Positions 34,650 through 46,486 of a stretch of 64,000 bases of DNA are shown here, piece after piece. The DNA lies in contig SMMW01000568.1 of assembly GCA_004794655.1 (NCBI GenBank), positions 2,159,001 through 2,223,000 of the forward strand, in the 5' to 3' direction. How positions within the stretch are numbered: the first letter of the stretch is position 1; the number at the start of each line of letters is the position of its first letter. The translations under genes and the position numbers were made by a program. The notes below the pieces were generated by a model. That model was not told where the DNA came from. It worked only from the letters and a program-made list of their open reading frames with translations, and searched no databases. The DNA comes from Marisa cornuarietis. Its lineage: Eukaryota; Mollusca; Gastropoda; Architaenioglossa; Ampullariidae.

Positions 34650-34890
34650 TTGACTGGGCCTTGTAATTTTGGGGACAGGAAAAACGTGCAAAAGTTTCCA
34701 AATATCGGGAATGCGGCCTGATTCTACAGAGATTGCTGAAACAGATGCTGTAAAACTCCACTAAGTTGTTCTACTTAGCAATGGAGGTTGCGTCCACAGA
34801 TCCCATTTGGACCAGGAGCCTTGTTAATGTTTACTCGCCTCAACAAATCTGTGACAGAGGACTGGGCAATCGCCAACCCATCCTTAGGGA
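34650..34890 (-). mobile_element. Degenerate LINE RT fragment, inverted copy
   Basis: The reverse-complement counterpart of 8370-8600. On the minus strand the ESGRIP-like region and the DGICGR region remain readable, with different lesions from the other copy. Confidence 0.5.
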
Positions 34891-35256
34891 CCAGATACTG
34901 TTATAGCGTGGAAATATTGTGAGAGAAGACATGTATCTCAAAGCGGGCATGAAAAGAAAAAAGAATTAAGCACGTTGGGAAGATTACAGTCATCAAAGCT
35001 AACAAGTTCCGAACTGGTGAAACATTTTATTTTGAAGATGAAGTGTTGTTCGTGGGAATATGTCAGCAAATGTGTGTCATTGTTGATGGGAACGTGTGTC
35101 AGTGTTGGTGGGAATGTGTTTCCTGTTTGTGGGAATGTGTCACCGTTCGCAAAACTGTGTCAGTGTTTTCAGGAACGTGTGTCAGTGTTTGTGCGAATGG
35201 GCCACTGTGTTTATTTGAATGTATTACGATGTTCGAGCATAGATATCGTAGACGTA

Positions 35257-35265
35257 CGCGCGCGC

Positions 35266-35322
<57 letters not shown>

Positions 35323-35323
35323 C

Positions 35324-35354
<31 letters not shown>
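35257..35354. repeat. (GC)n-(TG)n microsatellite
   Basis: About 24 nt of GC alternation followed by about 75 nt of TG/TGCG. It lies in an insertion (about 34.9-35.6 kb) absent from the left arm. Confidence 0.95.
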
Positions 35355-35361
<7 letters not shown>

Positions 35362-35759
35362 AACCAAACCCAAACCCGAACATAAATATTTTATTCAATT
35401 AGGTCACGCCCTCTTTGAACACGATGAACATCCGTCATGGAAAATTATTTCGATTAAGTAATGAAATTGCGGGTTCTTTTGTGTAGGAATACAGACGGAC
35501 TTTTTTTTACCATTTTCTCGTCATTAAACGACAACAACAAAAAGAAATGAAGAACGTGTTGAATTAATATTTGGAATAAGAATTCAAAACTGTAATACCT
35601 GGCCGCAATAAATCGTTTTGTTAAATCTTTAATATGGCCAGCCCAACAGTTTTTTTTGTAGTTTTACAAAAAGGATGCATTTTAATAGGTGTAACTGCCA
35701 TATTGAAAGTTGTTAGCCAGACCAGAAATACCCATCCTAAAAAAAATTAGATATTTCAG

Positions 35760-36103
35760 GGTGACATTTAATCCCCGACACTTAATTCCCAGACACTTAA
35801 TCCTCAAAAATGCCCCCAAATCGCGACACAACACTTAAAGTGGCTCCAACATTGACTTTAATAGCTCACATGATCTTTAACTAATGTTATAGATGTTGAA
35901 GTCAAGTATTACATGTAGTTTAATTGTCAAACTTACTTTGATGTTTACGTGAAAATAATTATTTGAATTTGAATTACATTTTTCATTCACTTCATAATTT
36001 TTGAGTTGAAATTTCATTTTGGGGATTAAGTGTCTGGGGATTAAAAGTCTAGGGGATTAAGTGTCTGGGGGTTAGGTGTCTGGGGATTAAGTGTCTGGGA
36101 TTC
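35760..36103. mobile_element. MULE-like non-autonomous element, termini built of tandem ~15-bp repeats (copy 1)
   Basis: The left end has repeats of GACACTTAATCCCC and the right end has the inverse, GGGGATTAAGTGTC, repeated about five times. The ends therefore form composite terminal inverted repeats. The 9-bp direct repeat ATATTTCAG flanks it (35751-35759 and 36104-36112), and the left arm of the large inverted repeat (about 8170-8190) shows the empty site. A 9-bp duplication and long repetitive ends suggest the Mutator superfamily. There is no transposase. The related copy 58630-59172 is in opposite orientation. Confidence 0.75.
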
Positions 36104-36293
36104 ATATTTCAGTTATCACTAGTTATCTTTATATGTAAATAAGAGTGTAAACAGTTTCACATATGTTAGATCGGTCACTATCATACACGTGTTTATTGTG
36201 ATCATCATGCCATCTTGGGGACATCTTGGGGCATCTTGGGGACATTATCAAGTCTGACGGCTGTGCTCAATCATTTAAACACGTTGTGTGCAA

Positions 36294-36460
36294 AAAACCT
36301 TTAGTGCCGAGACAGAGTTCCTAACAATGAAATGTTGGTCTTCACAAAGCCTCCATCGGGTGATAGTCGCCGCCTGCAGTACGCAAACTTCACGTTCTCA
36401 GTCGGGAAGGGAAAAGAAACTTGTCACGTTCTGCCTTTTATTGCCACCAACTCTTGCTAG
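36294..36460 (+). pseudogene. Candidate unknown terminal exon, broken copy
   Basis: This is the inverted-arm copy of the exon at 7813-7979. The acceptor TGTGCAG has become TGTGCAA, and an in-frame TAG appears at 36302-36304. The rest of the frame and the stop (36458-36460) are kept. Confidence 0.5.
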
Positions 36461-37385
36461 CAAAAAACTGCCATCGTTGCCGTCGAAGTATTGTGGCCTC
36501 AACTAATAAGAACCACAACTCCGTAGTTTTTTTCTTCTTTCTATCTCTCTTTTGTTCACACTAATCAGCTCCACACCTATTGTTAGTTCACACTCACTAA
36601 TTCTTTACTGAGCGCTAATTAACAATCACCAGCAGAACGCAAAACACTATTTCATACTCACTAAATTTATGCACGTGCAAACTTTCTAGCACACACTCTT
36701 GCAAGGACAGTAGTGGCAATTTGCGTATTTTATTTCTCCATGTGGTGAACGATATGGGTTATGTGTTTCTAGTTTGTAGTTATGTAGCAGGAAGTAGCAA
36801 ACGTTTTTTGTTTCGCTCGCAGATCATCTGACCGACCTGAGCTTAGTCTGTTAGTCGATACTAAGACACATCTGTTTCGTATTCTTAGCGATGGGTTAGT
36901 TTACCTTTTTCTGCTTTCACAAGATCTAGGATGATTTTATCATGCAATAGATTGTAAATATGCTTGGCTTACTTTTGAAACATATATCTTTAATGCCCGA
37001 CTATTGTTTTTGTAAGCATATTTAGCATCCACTCAAATTTCCTGTATCTTCACGGTTGGAAATGGCACTAGCAGCTGGTGTTGTTTTCTGGAGATCATCG
37101 AAAAAAACCTGTTACGACTCATGGTCGTGTGTCACATTGCATAGTATTATGAGTTGAATCAATAACGCAGATCTCTTGTTTCTGAGATCTTTTTGAAAAG
37201 TAGTTTGAATACACAAGAAGACATCATTGTACCGTCCACATGCTAATCCTTGAGTATTATGTGGTATTTGACTGGATTATTGCTCATTCTTTGTCGTATG
37301 GTCTTCTTTTACCTACTTATGGTTTTATAAGCTGCCGATGGCCTTATTGGGGATGCTAGAGTGTCAACAGGTTTGTTTTGTTTCC

Positions 37386-38405
37386 TGTGGAGAGAAATAT
37401 CTCTTAATATACGATGAAATATTTTTGCAAAAGTTTGTATAGCAGGAGATTCTACATGGTAAAAGCCTGCACAGAAATGTGTCAGTGACGGATCTTGATG
37501 TTCGACGCAAGGGTTTTAAGCTAGTGCATTGCTTGATTACCTAGACTAAGGAGTATACTGTAGACGGGACAGTAGGAGACATCATTTCGAGCAGAGAATT
37601 GTTAACGAATTCACTTATCTTTAACGACCTTATTTAGAAAGGATATGTGGCCTTCCAAATAGGACAACCGATCAGAATGTTTCTTTTATATTTTGGAGAC
37701 ATGGGCTACGACTTTTTTGTGGACAACGTCATGTTGAGCCCCGTCTATATGGCACGAGCACTCACCAAAAAAGTTGGTAAACAAAAGATGTGAGAATTAA
37801 ATTTTGAAAGAATGTGCTGTACAAAAAACATTCCTCCTTAAAATATTATCAAGTTGAATCCCATGTTACTGAAATTCGCGTTTATAAAGAGTCTCTTCTG
37901 TTAATAAAACGGCAGCGAACTGCTTACGACAAGTCTTCTCAAAGCAGAATTGTATGCATTTCAGTCAAACACAGCCAAAAATTATGAAGTTTTTCACTTT
38001 TTAAAATTCACTTAGCCATTACAACGAACGACCACATTATGGACCTGAGCAGCTCGATCCCTTATTTGTCATGGTTGTCAGTCAGTACCAAATGGTACAT
38101 TGTGTCGTCAAAGTTCTTAAAAATAAACCATTTGTTGTGCGGTGTGTACTTATTCTATATTACTCATATATGACATTCAGAAAAGTATGACATTTCTTTT
38201 CATGGCCGTCAGTTCATCGATCGCATGGTATATAGAACCTGTCCACGACTCCCCTCTCTATTAGTCTAAAATAATAAATTATTGCTAATCGCGTGATTCT
38301 TTTTCTCTCTAACGAGACTGCTTGATAATTCATTGGTGTCAATACTTTGCTCCAGATGCCAACCGTATAGTAACATACCAATGACAGGGATCGTCCTTGT
38401 AAGGC
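37386..38405. other. Intergenic, nothing recognised
   Basis: Beyond the end of the inverted repeat no homology to other parts of the window was seen after about 37470, apart from the promoter-proximal part near 38.3 kb. No gene is supported. Confidence 0.4.
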
Positions 38406-38596
38406 CACGCCTCTTGGAGTGTGATTATCTACTTTTACTGGCCCGCCTTCTGTCAGAAAATATTTTTCACCTGACGACGACTGGGAATCAGGACGTGAGT
38501 ATATGTTGCTCACTTTGAGCTACGTTCAAACAGAACCCAAAGTCTCTCCTCAAATTATACACAGGACAGAAAACAGTGAGGGCTGTGTGTTTTAAA
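38406..38596 (+). promoter_or_regulatory. Lectin E promoter and exon 1, start codon deleted
   Basis: CACGCCTCTTGGAGTGTG (38406-38423), TATATG (about 38499-38505) and TTCAAA (38525-38530) have the family order and spacing. At the exon 1 end other copies read AAATGGTAAG, whereas this copy reads AAAGGTAAG. One T is missing, so there is no ATG, while the donor is kept. Confidence 0.7.
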
Positions 38597-39495
38597 GGTA
38601 AGAGGCTGTAAAGGATAGCATTAGTATTTATCATAGCTGCATTAATATTAATCATAGCTACATTAATATTTACCAGAGATACATTTGTAACTGCACTCTG
38701 CATTACATTGCGCCGCTTGAATTAGGGGTGGGGGGAGTCTCTACGAACCATTTTGATATTTATAGCATCATTCGCGGGACATAAAAAATTATCTACCTAA
38801 AAATTAGCCTGCTCTATTTGGCTAAGATGTAGTTTAACACTTTTGCAACGTGTACAATCCCAGCCTGCATGGCACTACTGTTCTCTCAGTCACCATAATC
38901 CGCTTTTTCGTAATTAGAAGAATTTTCTCTGTTCCTATGAAGAGCATAGCGAAACAATTGTTTGGAGTTTGTAAAATATATATTATAATTAGAGCGTTCC
39001 TAAATAAGATAAAGCATATAGTAATAAAAACTTTTTTTCCTAAAGCACATTTTTTGTTGCTGGTTTTGCACTTAAAATATATTAGTAACAATAGTAATAA
39101 TCAGGAGTATTAGTTACAAAAATACATCCTCCTGATAAAGGAGTTCATGGCATTTACAGTCCACTCACATGCTACACACCCAAACAGGCTTGCACAAATA
39201 AGCTCCCAAACCCTTTTCCTTTGTTCCTCCTTTGAAATCCATGAAAGGATTATGTTGAAAACTTGTTGGCCTGAACTGTACAATAAGGCACACAGCAAGT
39301 ATGTGTCCTTTCTATCCCGTAAATGACGTTCCTTGCTTATCCCTGAAAATTTACGTTATTATTGTTATTTATTTCATATACATTTATGTTGCTATGAAAA
39401 AAGCTAAGAGATTTACTAAAATTTGCAGTTGCCTTGGCGGAACTGACCAAATGATTTCTCGGGCTGGACTTTCCCCACCCCTGGCTTAAAGACAA

Positions 39496-40040
39496 GCCTG
39501 AATGGTTTGCTTTTTTTGCAGATATCGACAGATATAGGCGATATAAACATAACCTGTAAATTGTAGCGTCTAAAACCCATCCGTTAATTAATTATGCGCT
39601 AGAAAAGTACGCGATTCGCAGCTGTGATAAACGAGCGCCGCTGACAGTGTACTACGTCAGACTAGTGCACCATTCACAACATTGGCAGCCGTCAACATCA
39701 GAGAGAGAGAGAAAGAGAGAGAGTGAGCGACATTTCAAATTATGCGGACGCTGAATTTCTGCATTTCTCGTGCTAAAGTAGCAGATTTTCAGAACTACGA
39801 GAAATGCAGACTTTCAACGTTTGAATAACACCAAATATCGTTCATTCTTCCTCTCTGTTTGGTGTTGACGGCTGCCAATGTTGTGAATGATGCACTAGTG
39901 TGACGTAGTACACTGTTAGCAGCGCTTGTTGATCGTAGCGGATAATTAATTAATAGATTGGTTTTGGAGACTAAAGTTTGCAGGTTAGTTTAATATCGCC
40001 TATATCTACCGATATCAGAACACAACTAAAACCATTCAGG
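39496..40040. mobile_element. Long-TIR foldback element (copy 1)
   Basis: The left about 200 bp (from CCTGAATGGTTTGC through GATATAGGCGATAT to the TGGCAGCCGTCAAC phrase) is the reverse complement of the right about 200 bp. Only about 130 bp lie between. Transcripts would form a long hairpin. It sits in intron 1 of lectin E. No coding is seen. The second copy is at about 47893-48414. Target duplication is unclear and the outer ends are uncertain by 10-20 bp. Confidence 0.75.
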
Positions 40041-40296
40041 TAGGTTTCTAAATCATTTTAAGAATATCGAAAGGTATTAAGCCCCCCACCCGAAATTACT
40101 CTGAGGAAAGCAAGATATTTTTGCGCAAATTAGAAATCAGGCAGATTTCTTTTTTTTTTTGTGTATTTCTCATGTTCGATTCGGGTTACCTTTTAAGCCT
40201 TCAATTTTACCTACTGTTATGATAGCGTGCGTAGAGAAGTTGCTTTCACCTCTCCAATCAAATTTTCTCATCTGTGTGGCTATGTTATTGTTTCAG

Positions 40297-42667
40297 GGCA
40301 CTTCAGCTCTCTCGCCTGTTCAGCACAAATGGAAGTGGCCTTTGTCGTGATTGTATTGGGTAATTTCTTTCTTATTACTTGCTTTACTTATTTCTCTGTC
40401 ATACATTTGTCACCCAAAACGGCACTGTTGTAGTTGTGGCCATCATATTAATACACGATAAATAGAAATAAAATTAATGTCTTGAACACATCTGCATAAA
40501 TGAGGCCTTACATTGAGAAAGTGGAATGCATGATAATTTTCTGCTGAATGAGTAAAGCTCAGTACACGCTACTGTTTCCCCGAATCTACGTTAACAGCCT
40601 CCTTCAATTCTCGAGATTCATGTTTACGACATCACAAGCACAGAAAAGGTCAAAATCATGACCTCACGATATGCCTAATAAATGTATGGTCTCAGCTTTC
40701 CCCATTGGTTGGGGCGATTGATGGCGAAACGGTTATCGTTTGTTACCAATAAAGAGAGGTTTTGCTGTCCTCCAATTGGCTGAGTCTTTGACAACGTAAA
40801 CGTATCTATGAACAACCATGACGATGTTTGCAAGCGTGTGTCTCGAAAACGTAAAATGCTCCCCACGAGTAAGCATTGAACATTGAGAACTAAGTAAGAA
40901 AGGGTACAGGAAGACAACAAAAATGTAGGCCTGTTGGTCATCTTCCTGAAAACAGTTGATATTTGTCAAGATTGCAAGCTGGAGACAATCAGTAGCTGCA
41001 ATTCCTATGATGACTGATTTCTGACGTAGGTTCAAGAGGTGATGCTCGTAATAGTGCAGACGAAAATAACACTTATGGTTCTAAAAGCCATATAGAATTA
41101 AAAAAATATTTATTCCAGCTCTAAAAAACCAATCTTATCTGCTCTTTGTTCATCATTAGCTGCCTATACTCGCGTGAAACGTCGACCATGATACTGAACG
41201 TAAAATAAATCTCTCCTGTAGACAACAAGGCTGGGTCTGATGCTGGCTTCTTAACTTGATAATATTTTCTCGAGCGTTGATTTCAGTTTAAGGTCCATAT
41301 TTACTCAAGTATTTGCATTCAGATGGGTATGCCGGGTTCATTGACACTATTTGCTGATCTGCACAGGAAGCTTGGATGAGACTGTTCATCGCGATAAGAT
41401 GAACCAAACAGAGCAGTCAAAATTAAAATATCTTTTCGAAAATAAGGGTAACACACGCACGCACGCGTTAATAGACTCAAACAGACACACAGAAGCACAA
41501 ACACATTACGAAATACAAGCACCATACAAACATACACACACAGTACAAATATACGCAAATAAGCACCGCACGAGCACAGCGAATAAGCAGGTATATATAT
41601 ATATCCTGACCAACTGATACCTGTTATATGCGACTGATCATTAATTTTCTTTATTAGGGGCAGCTGGGGAGATCTTGAACACTCACGTGACGACTTCGAA
41701 CGGGAAGAATGCAGATCTCCATTCAAGTCTTTCGACCCTTACAAGGAAATGGAATCATTCTAGATACGGTAAAACTGTTCGAAAAATTGCTTAATCAGAC
41801 GTTAAATACGCATTTAAACTTAAGAAAGATGAAGGAGGCAGGATGGGAGGGAGGCGGGTTTCTGTTTCTTGGCATGCAGTGTCATTGACTGTTACACAAT
41901 AAACATTCACCTTGCGGACACTAGGCTACAGATATATTATAAGATTTTATATTTACAAGAAGTGTACTTTTTCCTAGTTACGTTTCAACAAATTAAATTA
42001 AATATGGACAAGTATACATGTTGGAATACCCCTTTTTTGGGCTGCATGTGAAATTTAAATCCTAACATTGTGACTTTTATTCTCAATGCTCAGCTGCCGA
42101 GAAAATCAATCGCAAAATTGCAGTTTCTTAGTTATTAGTATCTGTTAGTATCTGTTCTGATTCGTGTTTTTAGAGACTCTGACTAGTCACTAACATATTG
42201 ATTTTATTTGGTCATTTTCTCAAACTCTCTACTAGCTTAAGAATCTTTATTTATTTAGCGTAAGACTTATTTCTTTAATACGGTGTTCAGGGCAGAAAAC
42301 TTACCTCCAGTTTGGGCCTTGAAAATTTTTCAGCTTCAGTCTTTCCAATTCAATCAAGAATTGACTGCTAAAACAGGAGATCTACTCACTCAGAGCTATT
42401 AGTGACAGAAAAAATCATACGCCAGATGAGAAATTTTAAAAGGGCAGCGAACGATACCAGAAAGAATGTTATTAGAAAAGAAACTAAAGATGAAGTGCTC
42501 TCGAACCCGGGCATGAAGACGACCTAAGGACACTGAATAAAGGGAGTGACTGAGACTCTCTGTCATGTGGAAACTCCAATTGGGACAGGGAAATCTCCCA
42601 CAAGTAAAGTCTAGGTTATAAACGTTTTGGCAAGTTCATGATTGGTAAAATGATAATGCTTTATTTT

Positions 42668-42698
<31 letters not shown>

Positions 42699-44945
42699 CG
42701 CGCTCGCGCATAAATGAACTTTAAAAAAGGGAACAAGAACTTTCCAGTCATTTCTTGATACGTCGTCAGTGCGAACGGAGCATTTAGTTGACAGTTTGTT
42801 TTGAAGCAGAGTTCGATACGTCTTTAACTTACTTTCAACGTCAAGGACTTTTTATCGGGACCGAGACTTGAACCAGGAGAGCAAAGACTCGGGAGAAAGT
42901 CGGGACGTTTGGGTTAGAGAGCAAGGGGCCAGTCGGGACTGCCTGTTGTGGAAACCCTAAGGACTACGCGACCAGGACTTGGGCTAGTCTTTAGAAGTAG
43001 AAGTTTGACGTGAAGGTTGGCAGGAGACGTCCCTGTTGAAAAGAAGAGAGCGTAGAGTCAGTAGAGTTACGTTCCATCAGTTTGGTGTTCATTCGGCGGC
43101 TGTACGTGGCATTGCTTATCTCGGCGCGTACCAGTATGTGCTATATAACTGTGTGGCCAGCTGAACAAGGAGTCAAACAAGCAGCAGAAGAAACGACGTA
43201 GCGTCCATGGACTGGGACAGTGCTCGGTATCCGTGTCGTTGGCCGATCGAGGGGGGGAAGTGACGACGGACGGACAGTCGGACAGTCGGACGGGACACTA
43301 CGAGCGGAGACATACCGGCATGCCACAGTTGTCAGCTTCATCACAAGAGTGGGCGCACAACGTGCAGCGACTAAAGCGCAAAAAGAATTCTCAGCACAAG
43401 AGCAGCAAAAACAACTGCCAGTTAAGCTGAAGTGCATAAATGCGAGATGTGAGGACGGTTGGTGACTATAAAGGGTGTTAACGGCACTGTAGCATCGGAA
43501 ATACAGATAGTACTGAGATCCCTTTTTAGACGAAACAAAATTTAATTTAATAAATATTTCCTTATTGCTCTTTGTTGCACGTTGACAAGTCTTTTGTTCG
43601 GGGTAGAGCAGGGATAGGTGGTCGTGAACCGTGTGGCGAGATTTTAAGTGACTGACGTGTGGAAATCGTAAGTGAACATCGTATGTAACATTTCCCCTTC
43701 AGTGCTATATTAACGTGCGTATTAAGCATTGCGTCACAACCGTCACTCACGTGCCCAGTTCCCCGGGGTAAATGTCTTTCGTTTTGAAGAGATAACCCAG
43801 GAACAGTGTAACATCTTCTCGTTATTGTTACGTCATCCAACTTTCTCTGTCGACATCTTGCAACAAAGATCTCAAGGAGATTAAGAAACAAAACTGAACT
43901 CTGAGATGGATGGTGATCAAGACAAGTTTTAGCTAACTGATAAACAAAAGAAGTGTTTTTTTAAAAATTATCACAGCCGAAAATTCTAATTTTATATTAA
44001 GAGATTTGCATATCACGCACAATCAAGTACAAGAGAACGAAGGAGAAAGCAGAAGAAGGAAGGAAGGAAGAAAGGAAGGAAGAAAGGAAGGAAGAAAGGA
44101 AGGAAATACAGAGATTTATATGTTTTACATTCAGTCCACTACTGATCTTTTAACACTTGCTTCACTTCTGTTGTGTCTGTCTTTTTCAGTTTTGCAATGC
44201 TATTACAATAGCGGCATTAGAAGGACGTGTAGCATGTGATGCAGCATATAGAAAGCCATGTGAAAGAATGTTGAATCATGCAATCAAACGTTTTGTGTGC
44301 AGGCGGCTGTCCTGTGGAGAAGGGTTATGTGCTCTACGGCAAGCGTTGTCTGAAGCTGTACACAATCAAGCAGGACTACCTCACTGCCAAAAGGCGATGC
44401 GAAACCGATGGAGCTCATCTCTTTAACTTGAAATCACGTGAGCTGGACGGCCCGCCATTGCTGCTGCTGATGGACACGAATGGTAGGTTGCACATGGCTG
44501 CTGACTCCCAGCTAATGGCTTGTGTCATCAGACGAGCGCAGAGTATCATTATAAGGTCACCATTTATGGCCTACACATCCACTCACCCACCAATCCATCC
44601 AGTAGATATCGCTAGGTCTTGAGGCTGAACACTGACGGATGTTGAATATGTTGAATAATAAAAAAATACATCCTTATATTTTGTGCAGGGCAAGAGCTTA
44701 GTTCATCGTTAGGTCGAGGTTTGTGGATTGGAGCAGACGACACTGTAACTGAGGGTCGCTTCCTGTGGAGCGATGGCACCGCCTTGTTGAGAGACTCCGG
44801 ACTCTGGGACATCAGGCAGCCAGACGACGATGGGAACAACGAGGACTGTGTTGAGGTCGCCCGCCCGAATAACCTCGTGATCAACGACTTTCCCTGCTCG
44901 GCGAAGTTGGGCTTTGTTTGTCAGGCAGACATGGAAATGCAATGA
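40297..44945 (+). CDS. Lectin E: C-type lectin, QPD type, with relocated start
   Basis: Exon 2 (40297-40359) is 63 nt instead of 73, so it is out of frame from the ancestral ATG, which is itself lost. An internal ATG at 40329 restores the phase: 40329-40359, 41658-41768, 44303-44482 and 44689-44945 add to 579 nt, 192 residues, all in frame. The leader shrinks to MEVAFVVIVLG, about ten hydrophobic residues, marginal as a signal peptide. The stalk (37 codons) contains AAGEILNTHV. The lectin domain is complete: CPVEKGYVLYGKRC, RRCETDG, LWIGADD, LWSDG, RQPDDDGNNEDC, IND, FVCQ. Intron 2 uses a GT donor, unlike genes B, D and F. It may be a functional intracellular or poorly secreted lectin, or an early pseudogene whose CTLD is still intact. 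Confidence 0.6.
42667..42703. repeat. (TG)n-(CG)n microsatellite
   Basis: A TG run passing into CGCGCGCG, in lectin E intron 3. Confidence 0.9.
44056..44104. repeat. GGAAGGAAGAAA purine microsatellite
   Basis: A polypurine run of about four 12-bp units, about 200 bp upstream of lectin E exon 4. Confidence 0.9.
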
Positions 44946-45300
44946 ACAAACGAAAATTTGCTGTCAACAAAACCTCTTCGGGATATTTTAGCGCGATCTT
45001 TTTGTCCTTCTGGTCTATTCAGCTGGCCACAGTCCCGATCTACTTTTCGAATTGTATCCGTGACTCATGAGCGCGTTCTGTCCTGACTGGTTTTAATGAA
45101 TTAAAGAAAGTGCATATCCCCAACTCCAACATACGTACAGTGTAATTTTAACAAAAATCAATTATAATGAATGTGTGAAAGTGAGGCATTCAGTAGTAAT
45201 CACAGCTAATAAATGCGATCCTCAGCATCGACAGAAAGAAAACGTAGCACTTGTCAGCTCAAGGAAAGGTACCAAACCTCACACTGTTTAACATTTCACG

Positions 45301-45365
45301 TGCCCTGTGCATGAGGATTATCCACTTTACAGCAAAGCGTTGTCTTTAGCTGTACGACGTCTGCC
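45301..45365 (+). pseudogene. Lectin E': remnant of a second-cassette exon 4
   Basis: TGCCCTGTG followed by an aligned exon-4 start (CPVHEDYPLYSKA, then a frameshift) is recognisable for about 65 bp. It lies in the position that cassettes A' and B' occupy in their blocks. The downstream segment 45850-46030 also has its block A counterpart at 5850-6020. Confidence 0.5.
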
Positions 45366-46486
45366 AAGGCTACTGCAATAAGTCCTACACACACTTACCC
45401 TAGCATACATACGACGAATTACAGGCACGTAACACTTTGACGAGCCCCCGCAGATGAAGGTGAAGGAAAGTGGAGACTGTTGATCTTCAGTTGTAGAAGA
45501 GCAATAGAGACGGTTGACCTTCAACTGAAGTCACAGAGGTGGGAAGCAAAGACAGGTGATGTAAGGCAACGGTCAAAATGGAGCAAGTGTAGAGAAAGTA
45601 CACTGTTTAAGACGCTGCACGATGACGTCGACAACACAACACGCCCATCGGATGGTAGAACCAGAATGTTATTCTTTCCTTGCTAACAGATTTTTCCGAC
45701 CGAGCAGTCTTCTTGTTGCAGCTTAGTTTACGTTTTTTTTTTTTTACCATCCAGCCATTGACATCACTAATACGAGCTGATAACCTCAAACGATAACTTG
45801 CACATAAAGAACACGTACATCACCATTCACGTACTGTTATTGTCTGTAATCGACAGTTATTAAGAAGGTTGTTTTTTCAACTCGGATCTCAGTTAATTGG
45901 TGGAAACCTGAAAAGCCCACAAAAAATGCTTATTTGCTACTTTGCCGGATATAGTTCAAATAAACAAACATTTATGTTTACACAAAATATGGTGTTTAAT
46001 TTTCACGAAATTCAGCCATCAAGGTACGTTAAAAAAAAACGTTTTAAAAAGGTGATCGTGTGCTCTGAACACTGTTTTCAAATACAGGACACCACATGTT
46101 TAAAGTCTGACGTGTACCACAGAGAGTATGTATGTAAAATGTGTAGCAGCTTTTTGCCACAAATATCTTATACGGGTGCGTCACTATATAAGCCCATATA
46201 AGTCACAGAAATATGTCAAACCCACAGAAAAGTTAGTCGTAAAATTGAAAGTTAAGTCCGGTAAACAGGTTCATGACTCGGGAGTTTAAAAGATGTTATT
46301 ACTAAAAGAACGTAGTGCATTCGAAGAGATTAAAGAGAAAGACTGAAGTACACATTAAGTGCTTTCATTCTGCTTATTCATTTTTATTTCTGAAAAAATT
46401 GAAGTATCTAGAAATAAATAATCCTAAGACTTGTGTCTTTTTCTATCTGGCTTCTATTTATTGCTTTTCCTCCATCTGGTGTCATC
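45366..46486. other. Spacer downstream of lectin E
   Basis: It holds the block-shared segment 45850-46030; 46430-46490 matches 20160-20205. No gene is supported. Confidence 0.4.

Larger units (their letters stand above)
29565..37385. repeat. Right arm of large inverted repeat (partner about 7025-12352)
   Basis: This is the reverse complement of the left arm, carrying exons 1-3 of lectin D in place of exons 1-3 of lectin B. The central spacer between the arms is about 17 kb. Insertions in this arm only: the GT-repeat segment (30.88-31.56 kb), LINE tails (32.47-33.09 kb), a GT/GC segment (34.9-35.6 kb) and a MULE-like element (35760-36103). Confidence 0.85.
41769..44302 (+). other. Lectin E intron 3, no other gene seen
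   Basis: It contains a (TG)n-(CG)n run (42667-42703) and a (GGAA/GAAA)n purine tract (44056-44104). About 43480-43530 matches the 24150-24190 region of lectin D intron 3, read in the same plus-strand sense. Open frames near 43.2-43.5 kb look like chance frames in G-rich sequence. Confidence 0.45.

Noticed and set aside
43220..43465. 81-codon open frame in G-rich DNA
   Set aside because: Lies in lectin E intron 3, has overlapping frames on both strands and no recognisable motif.
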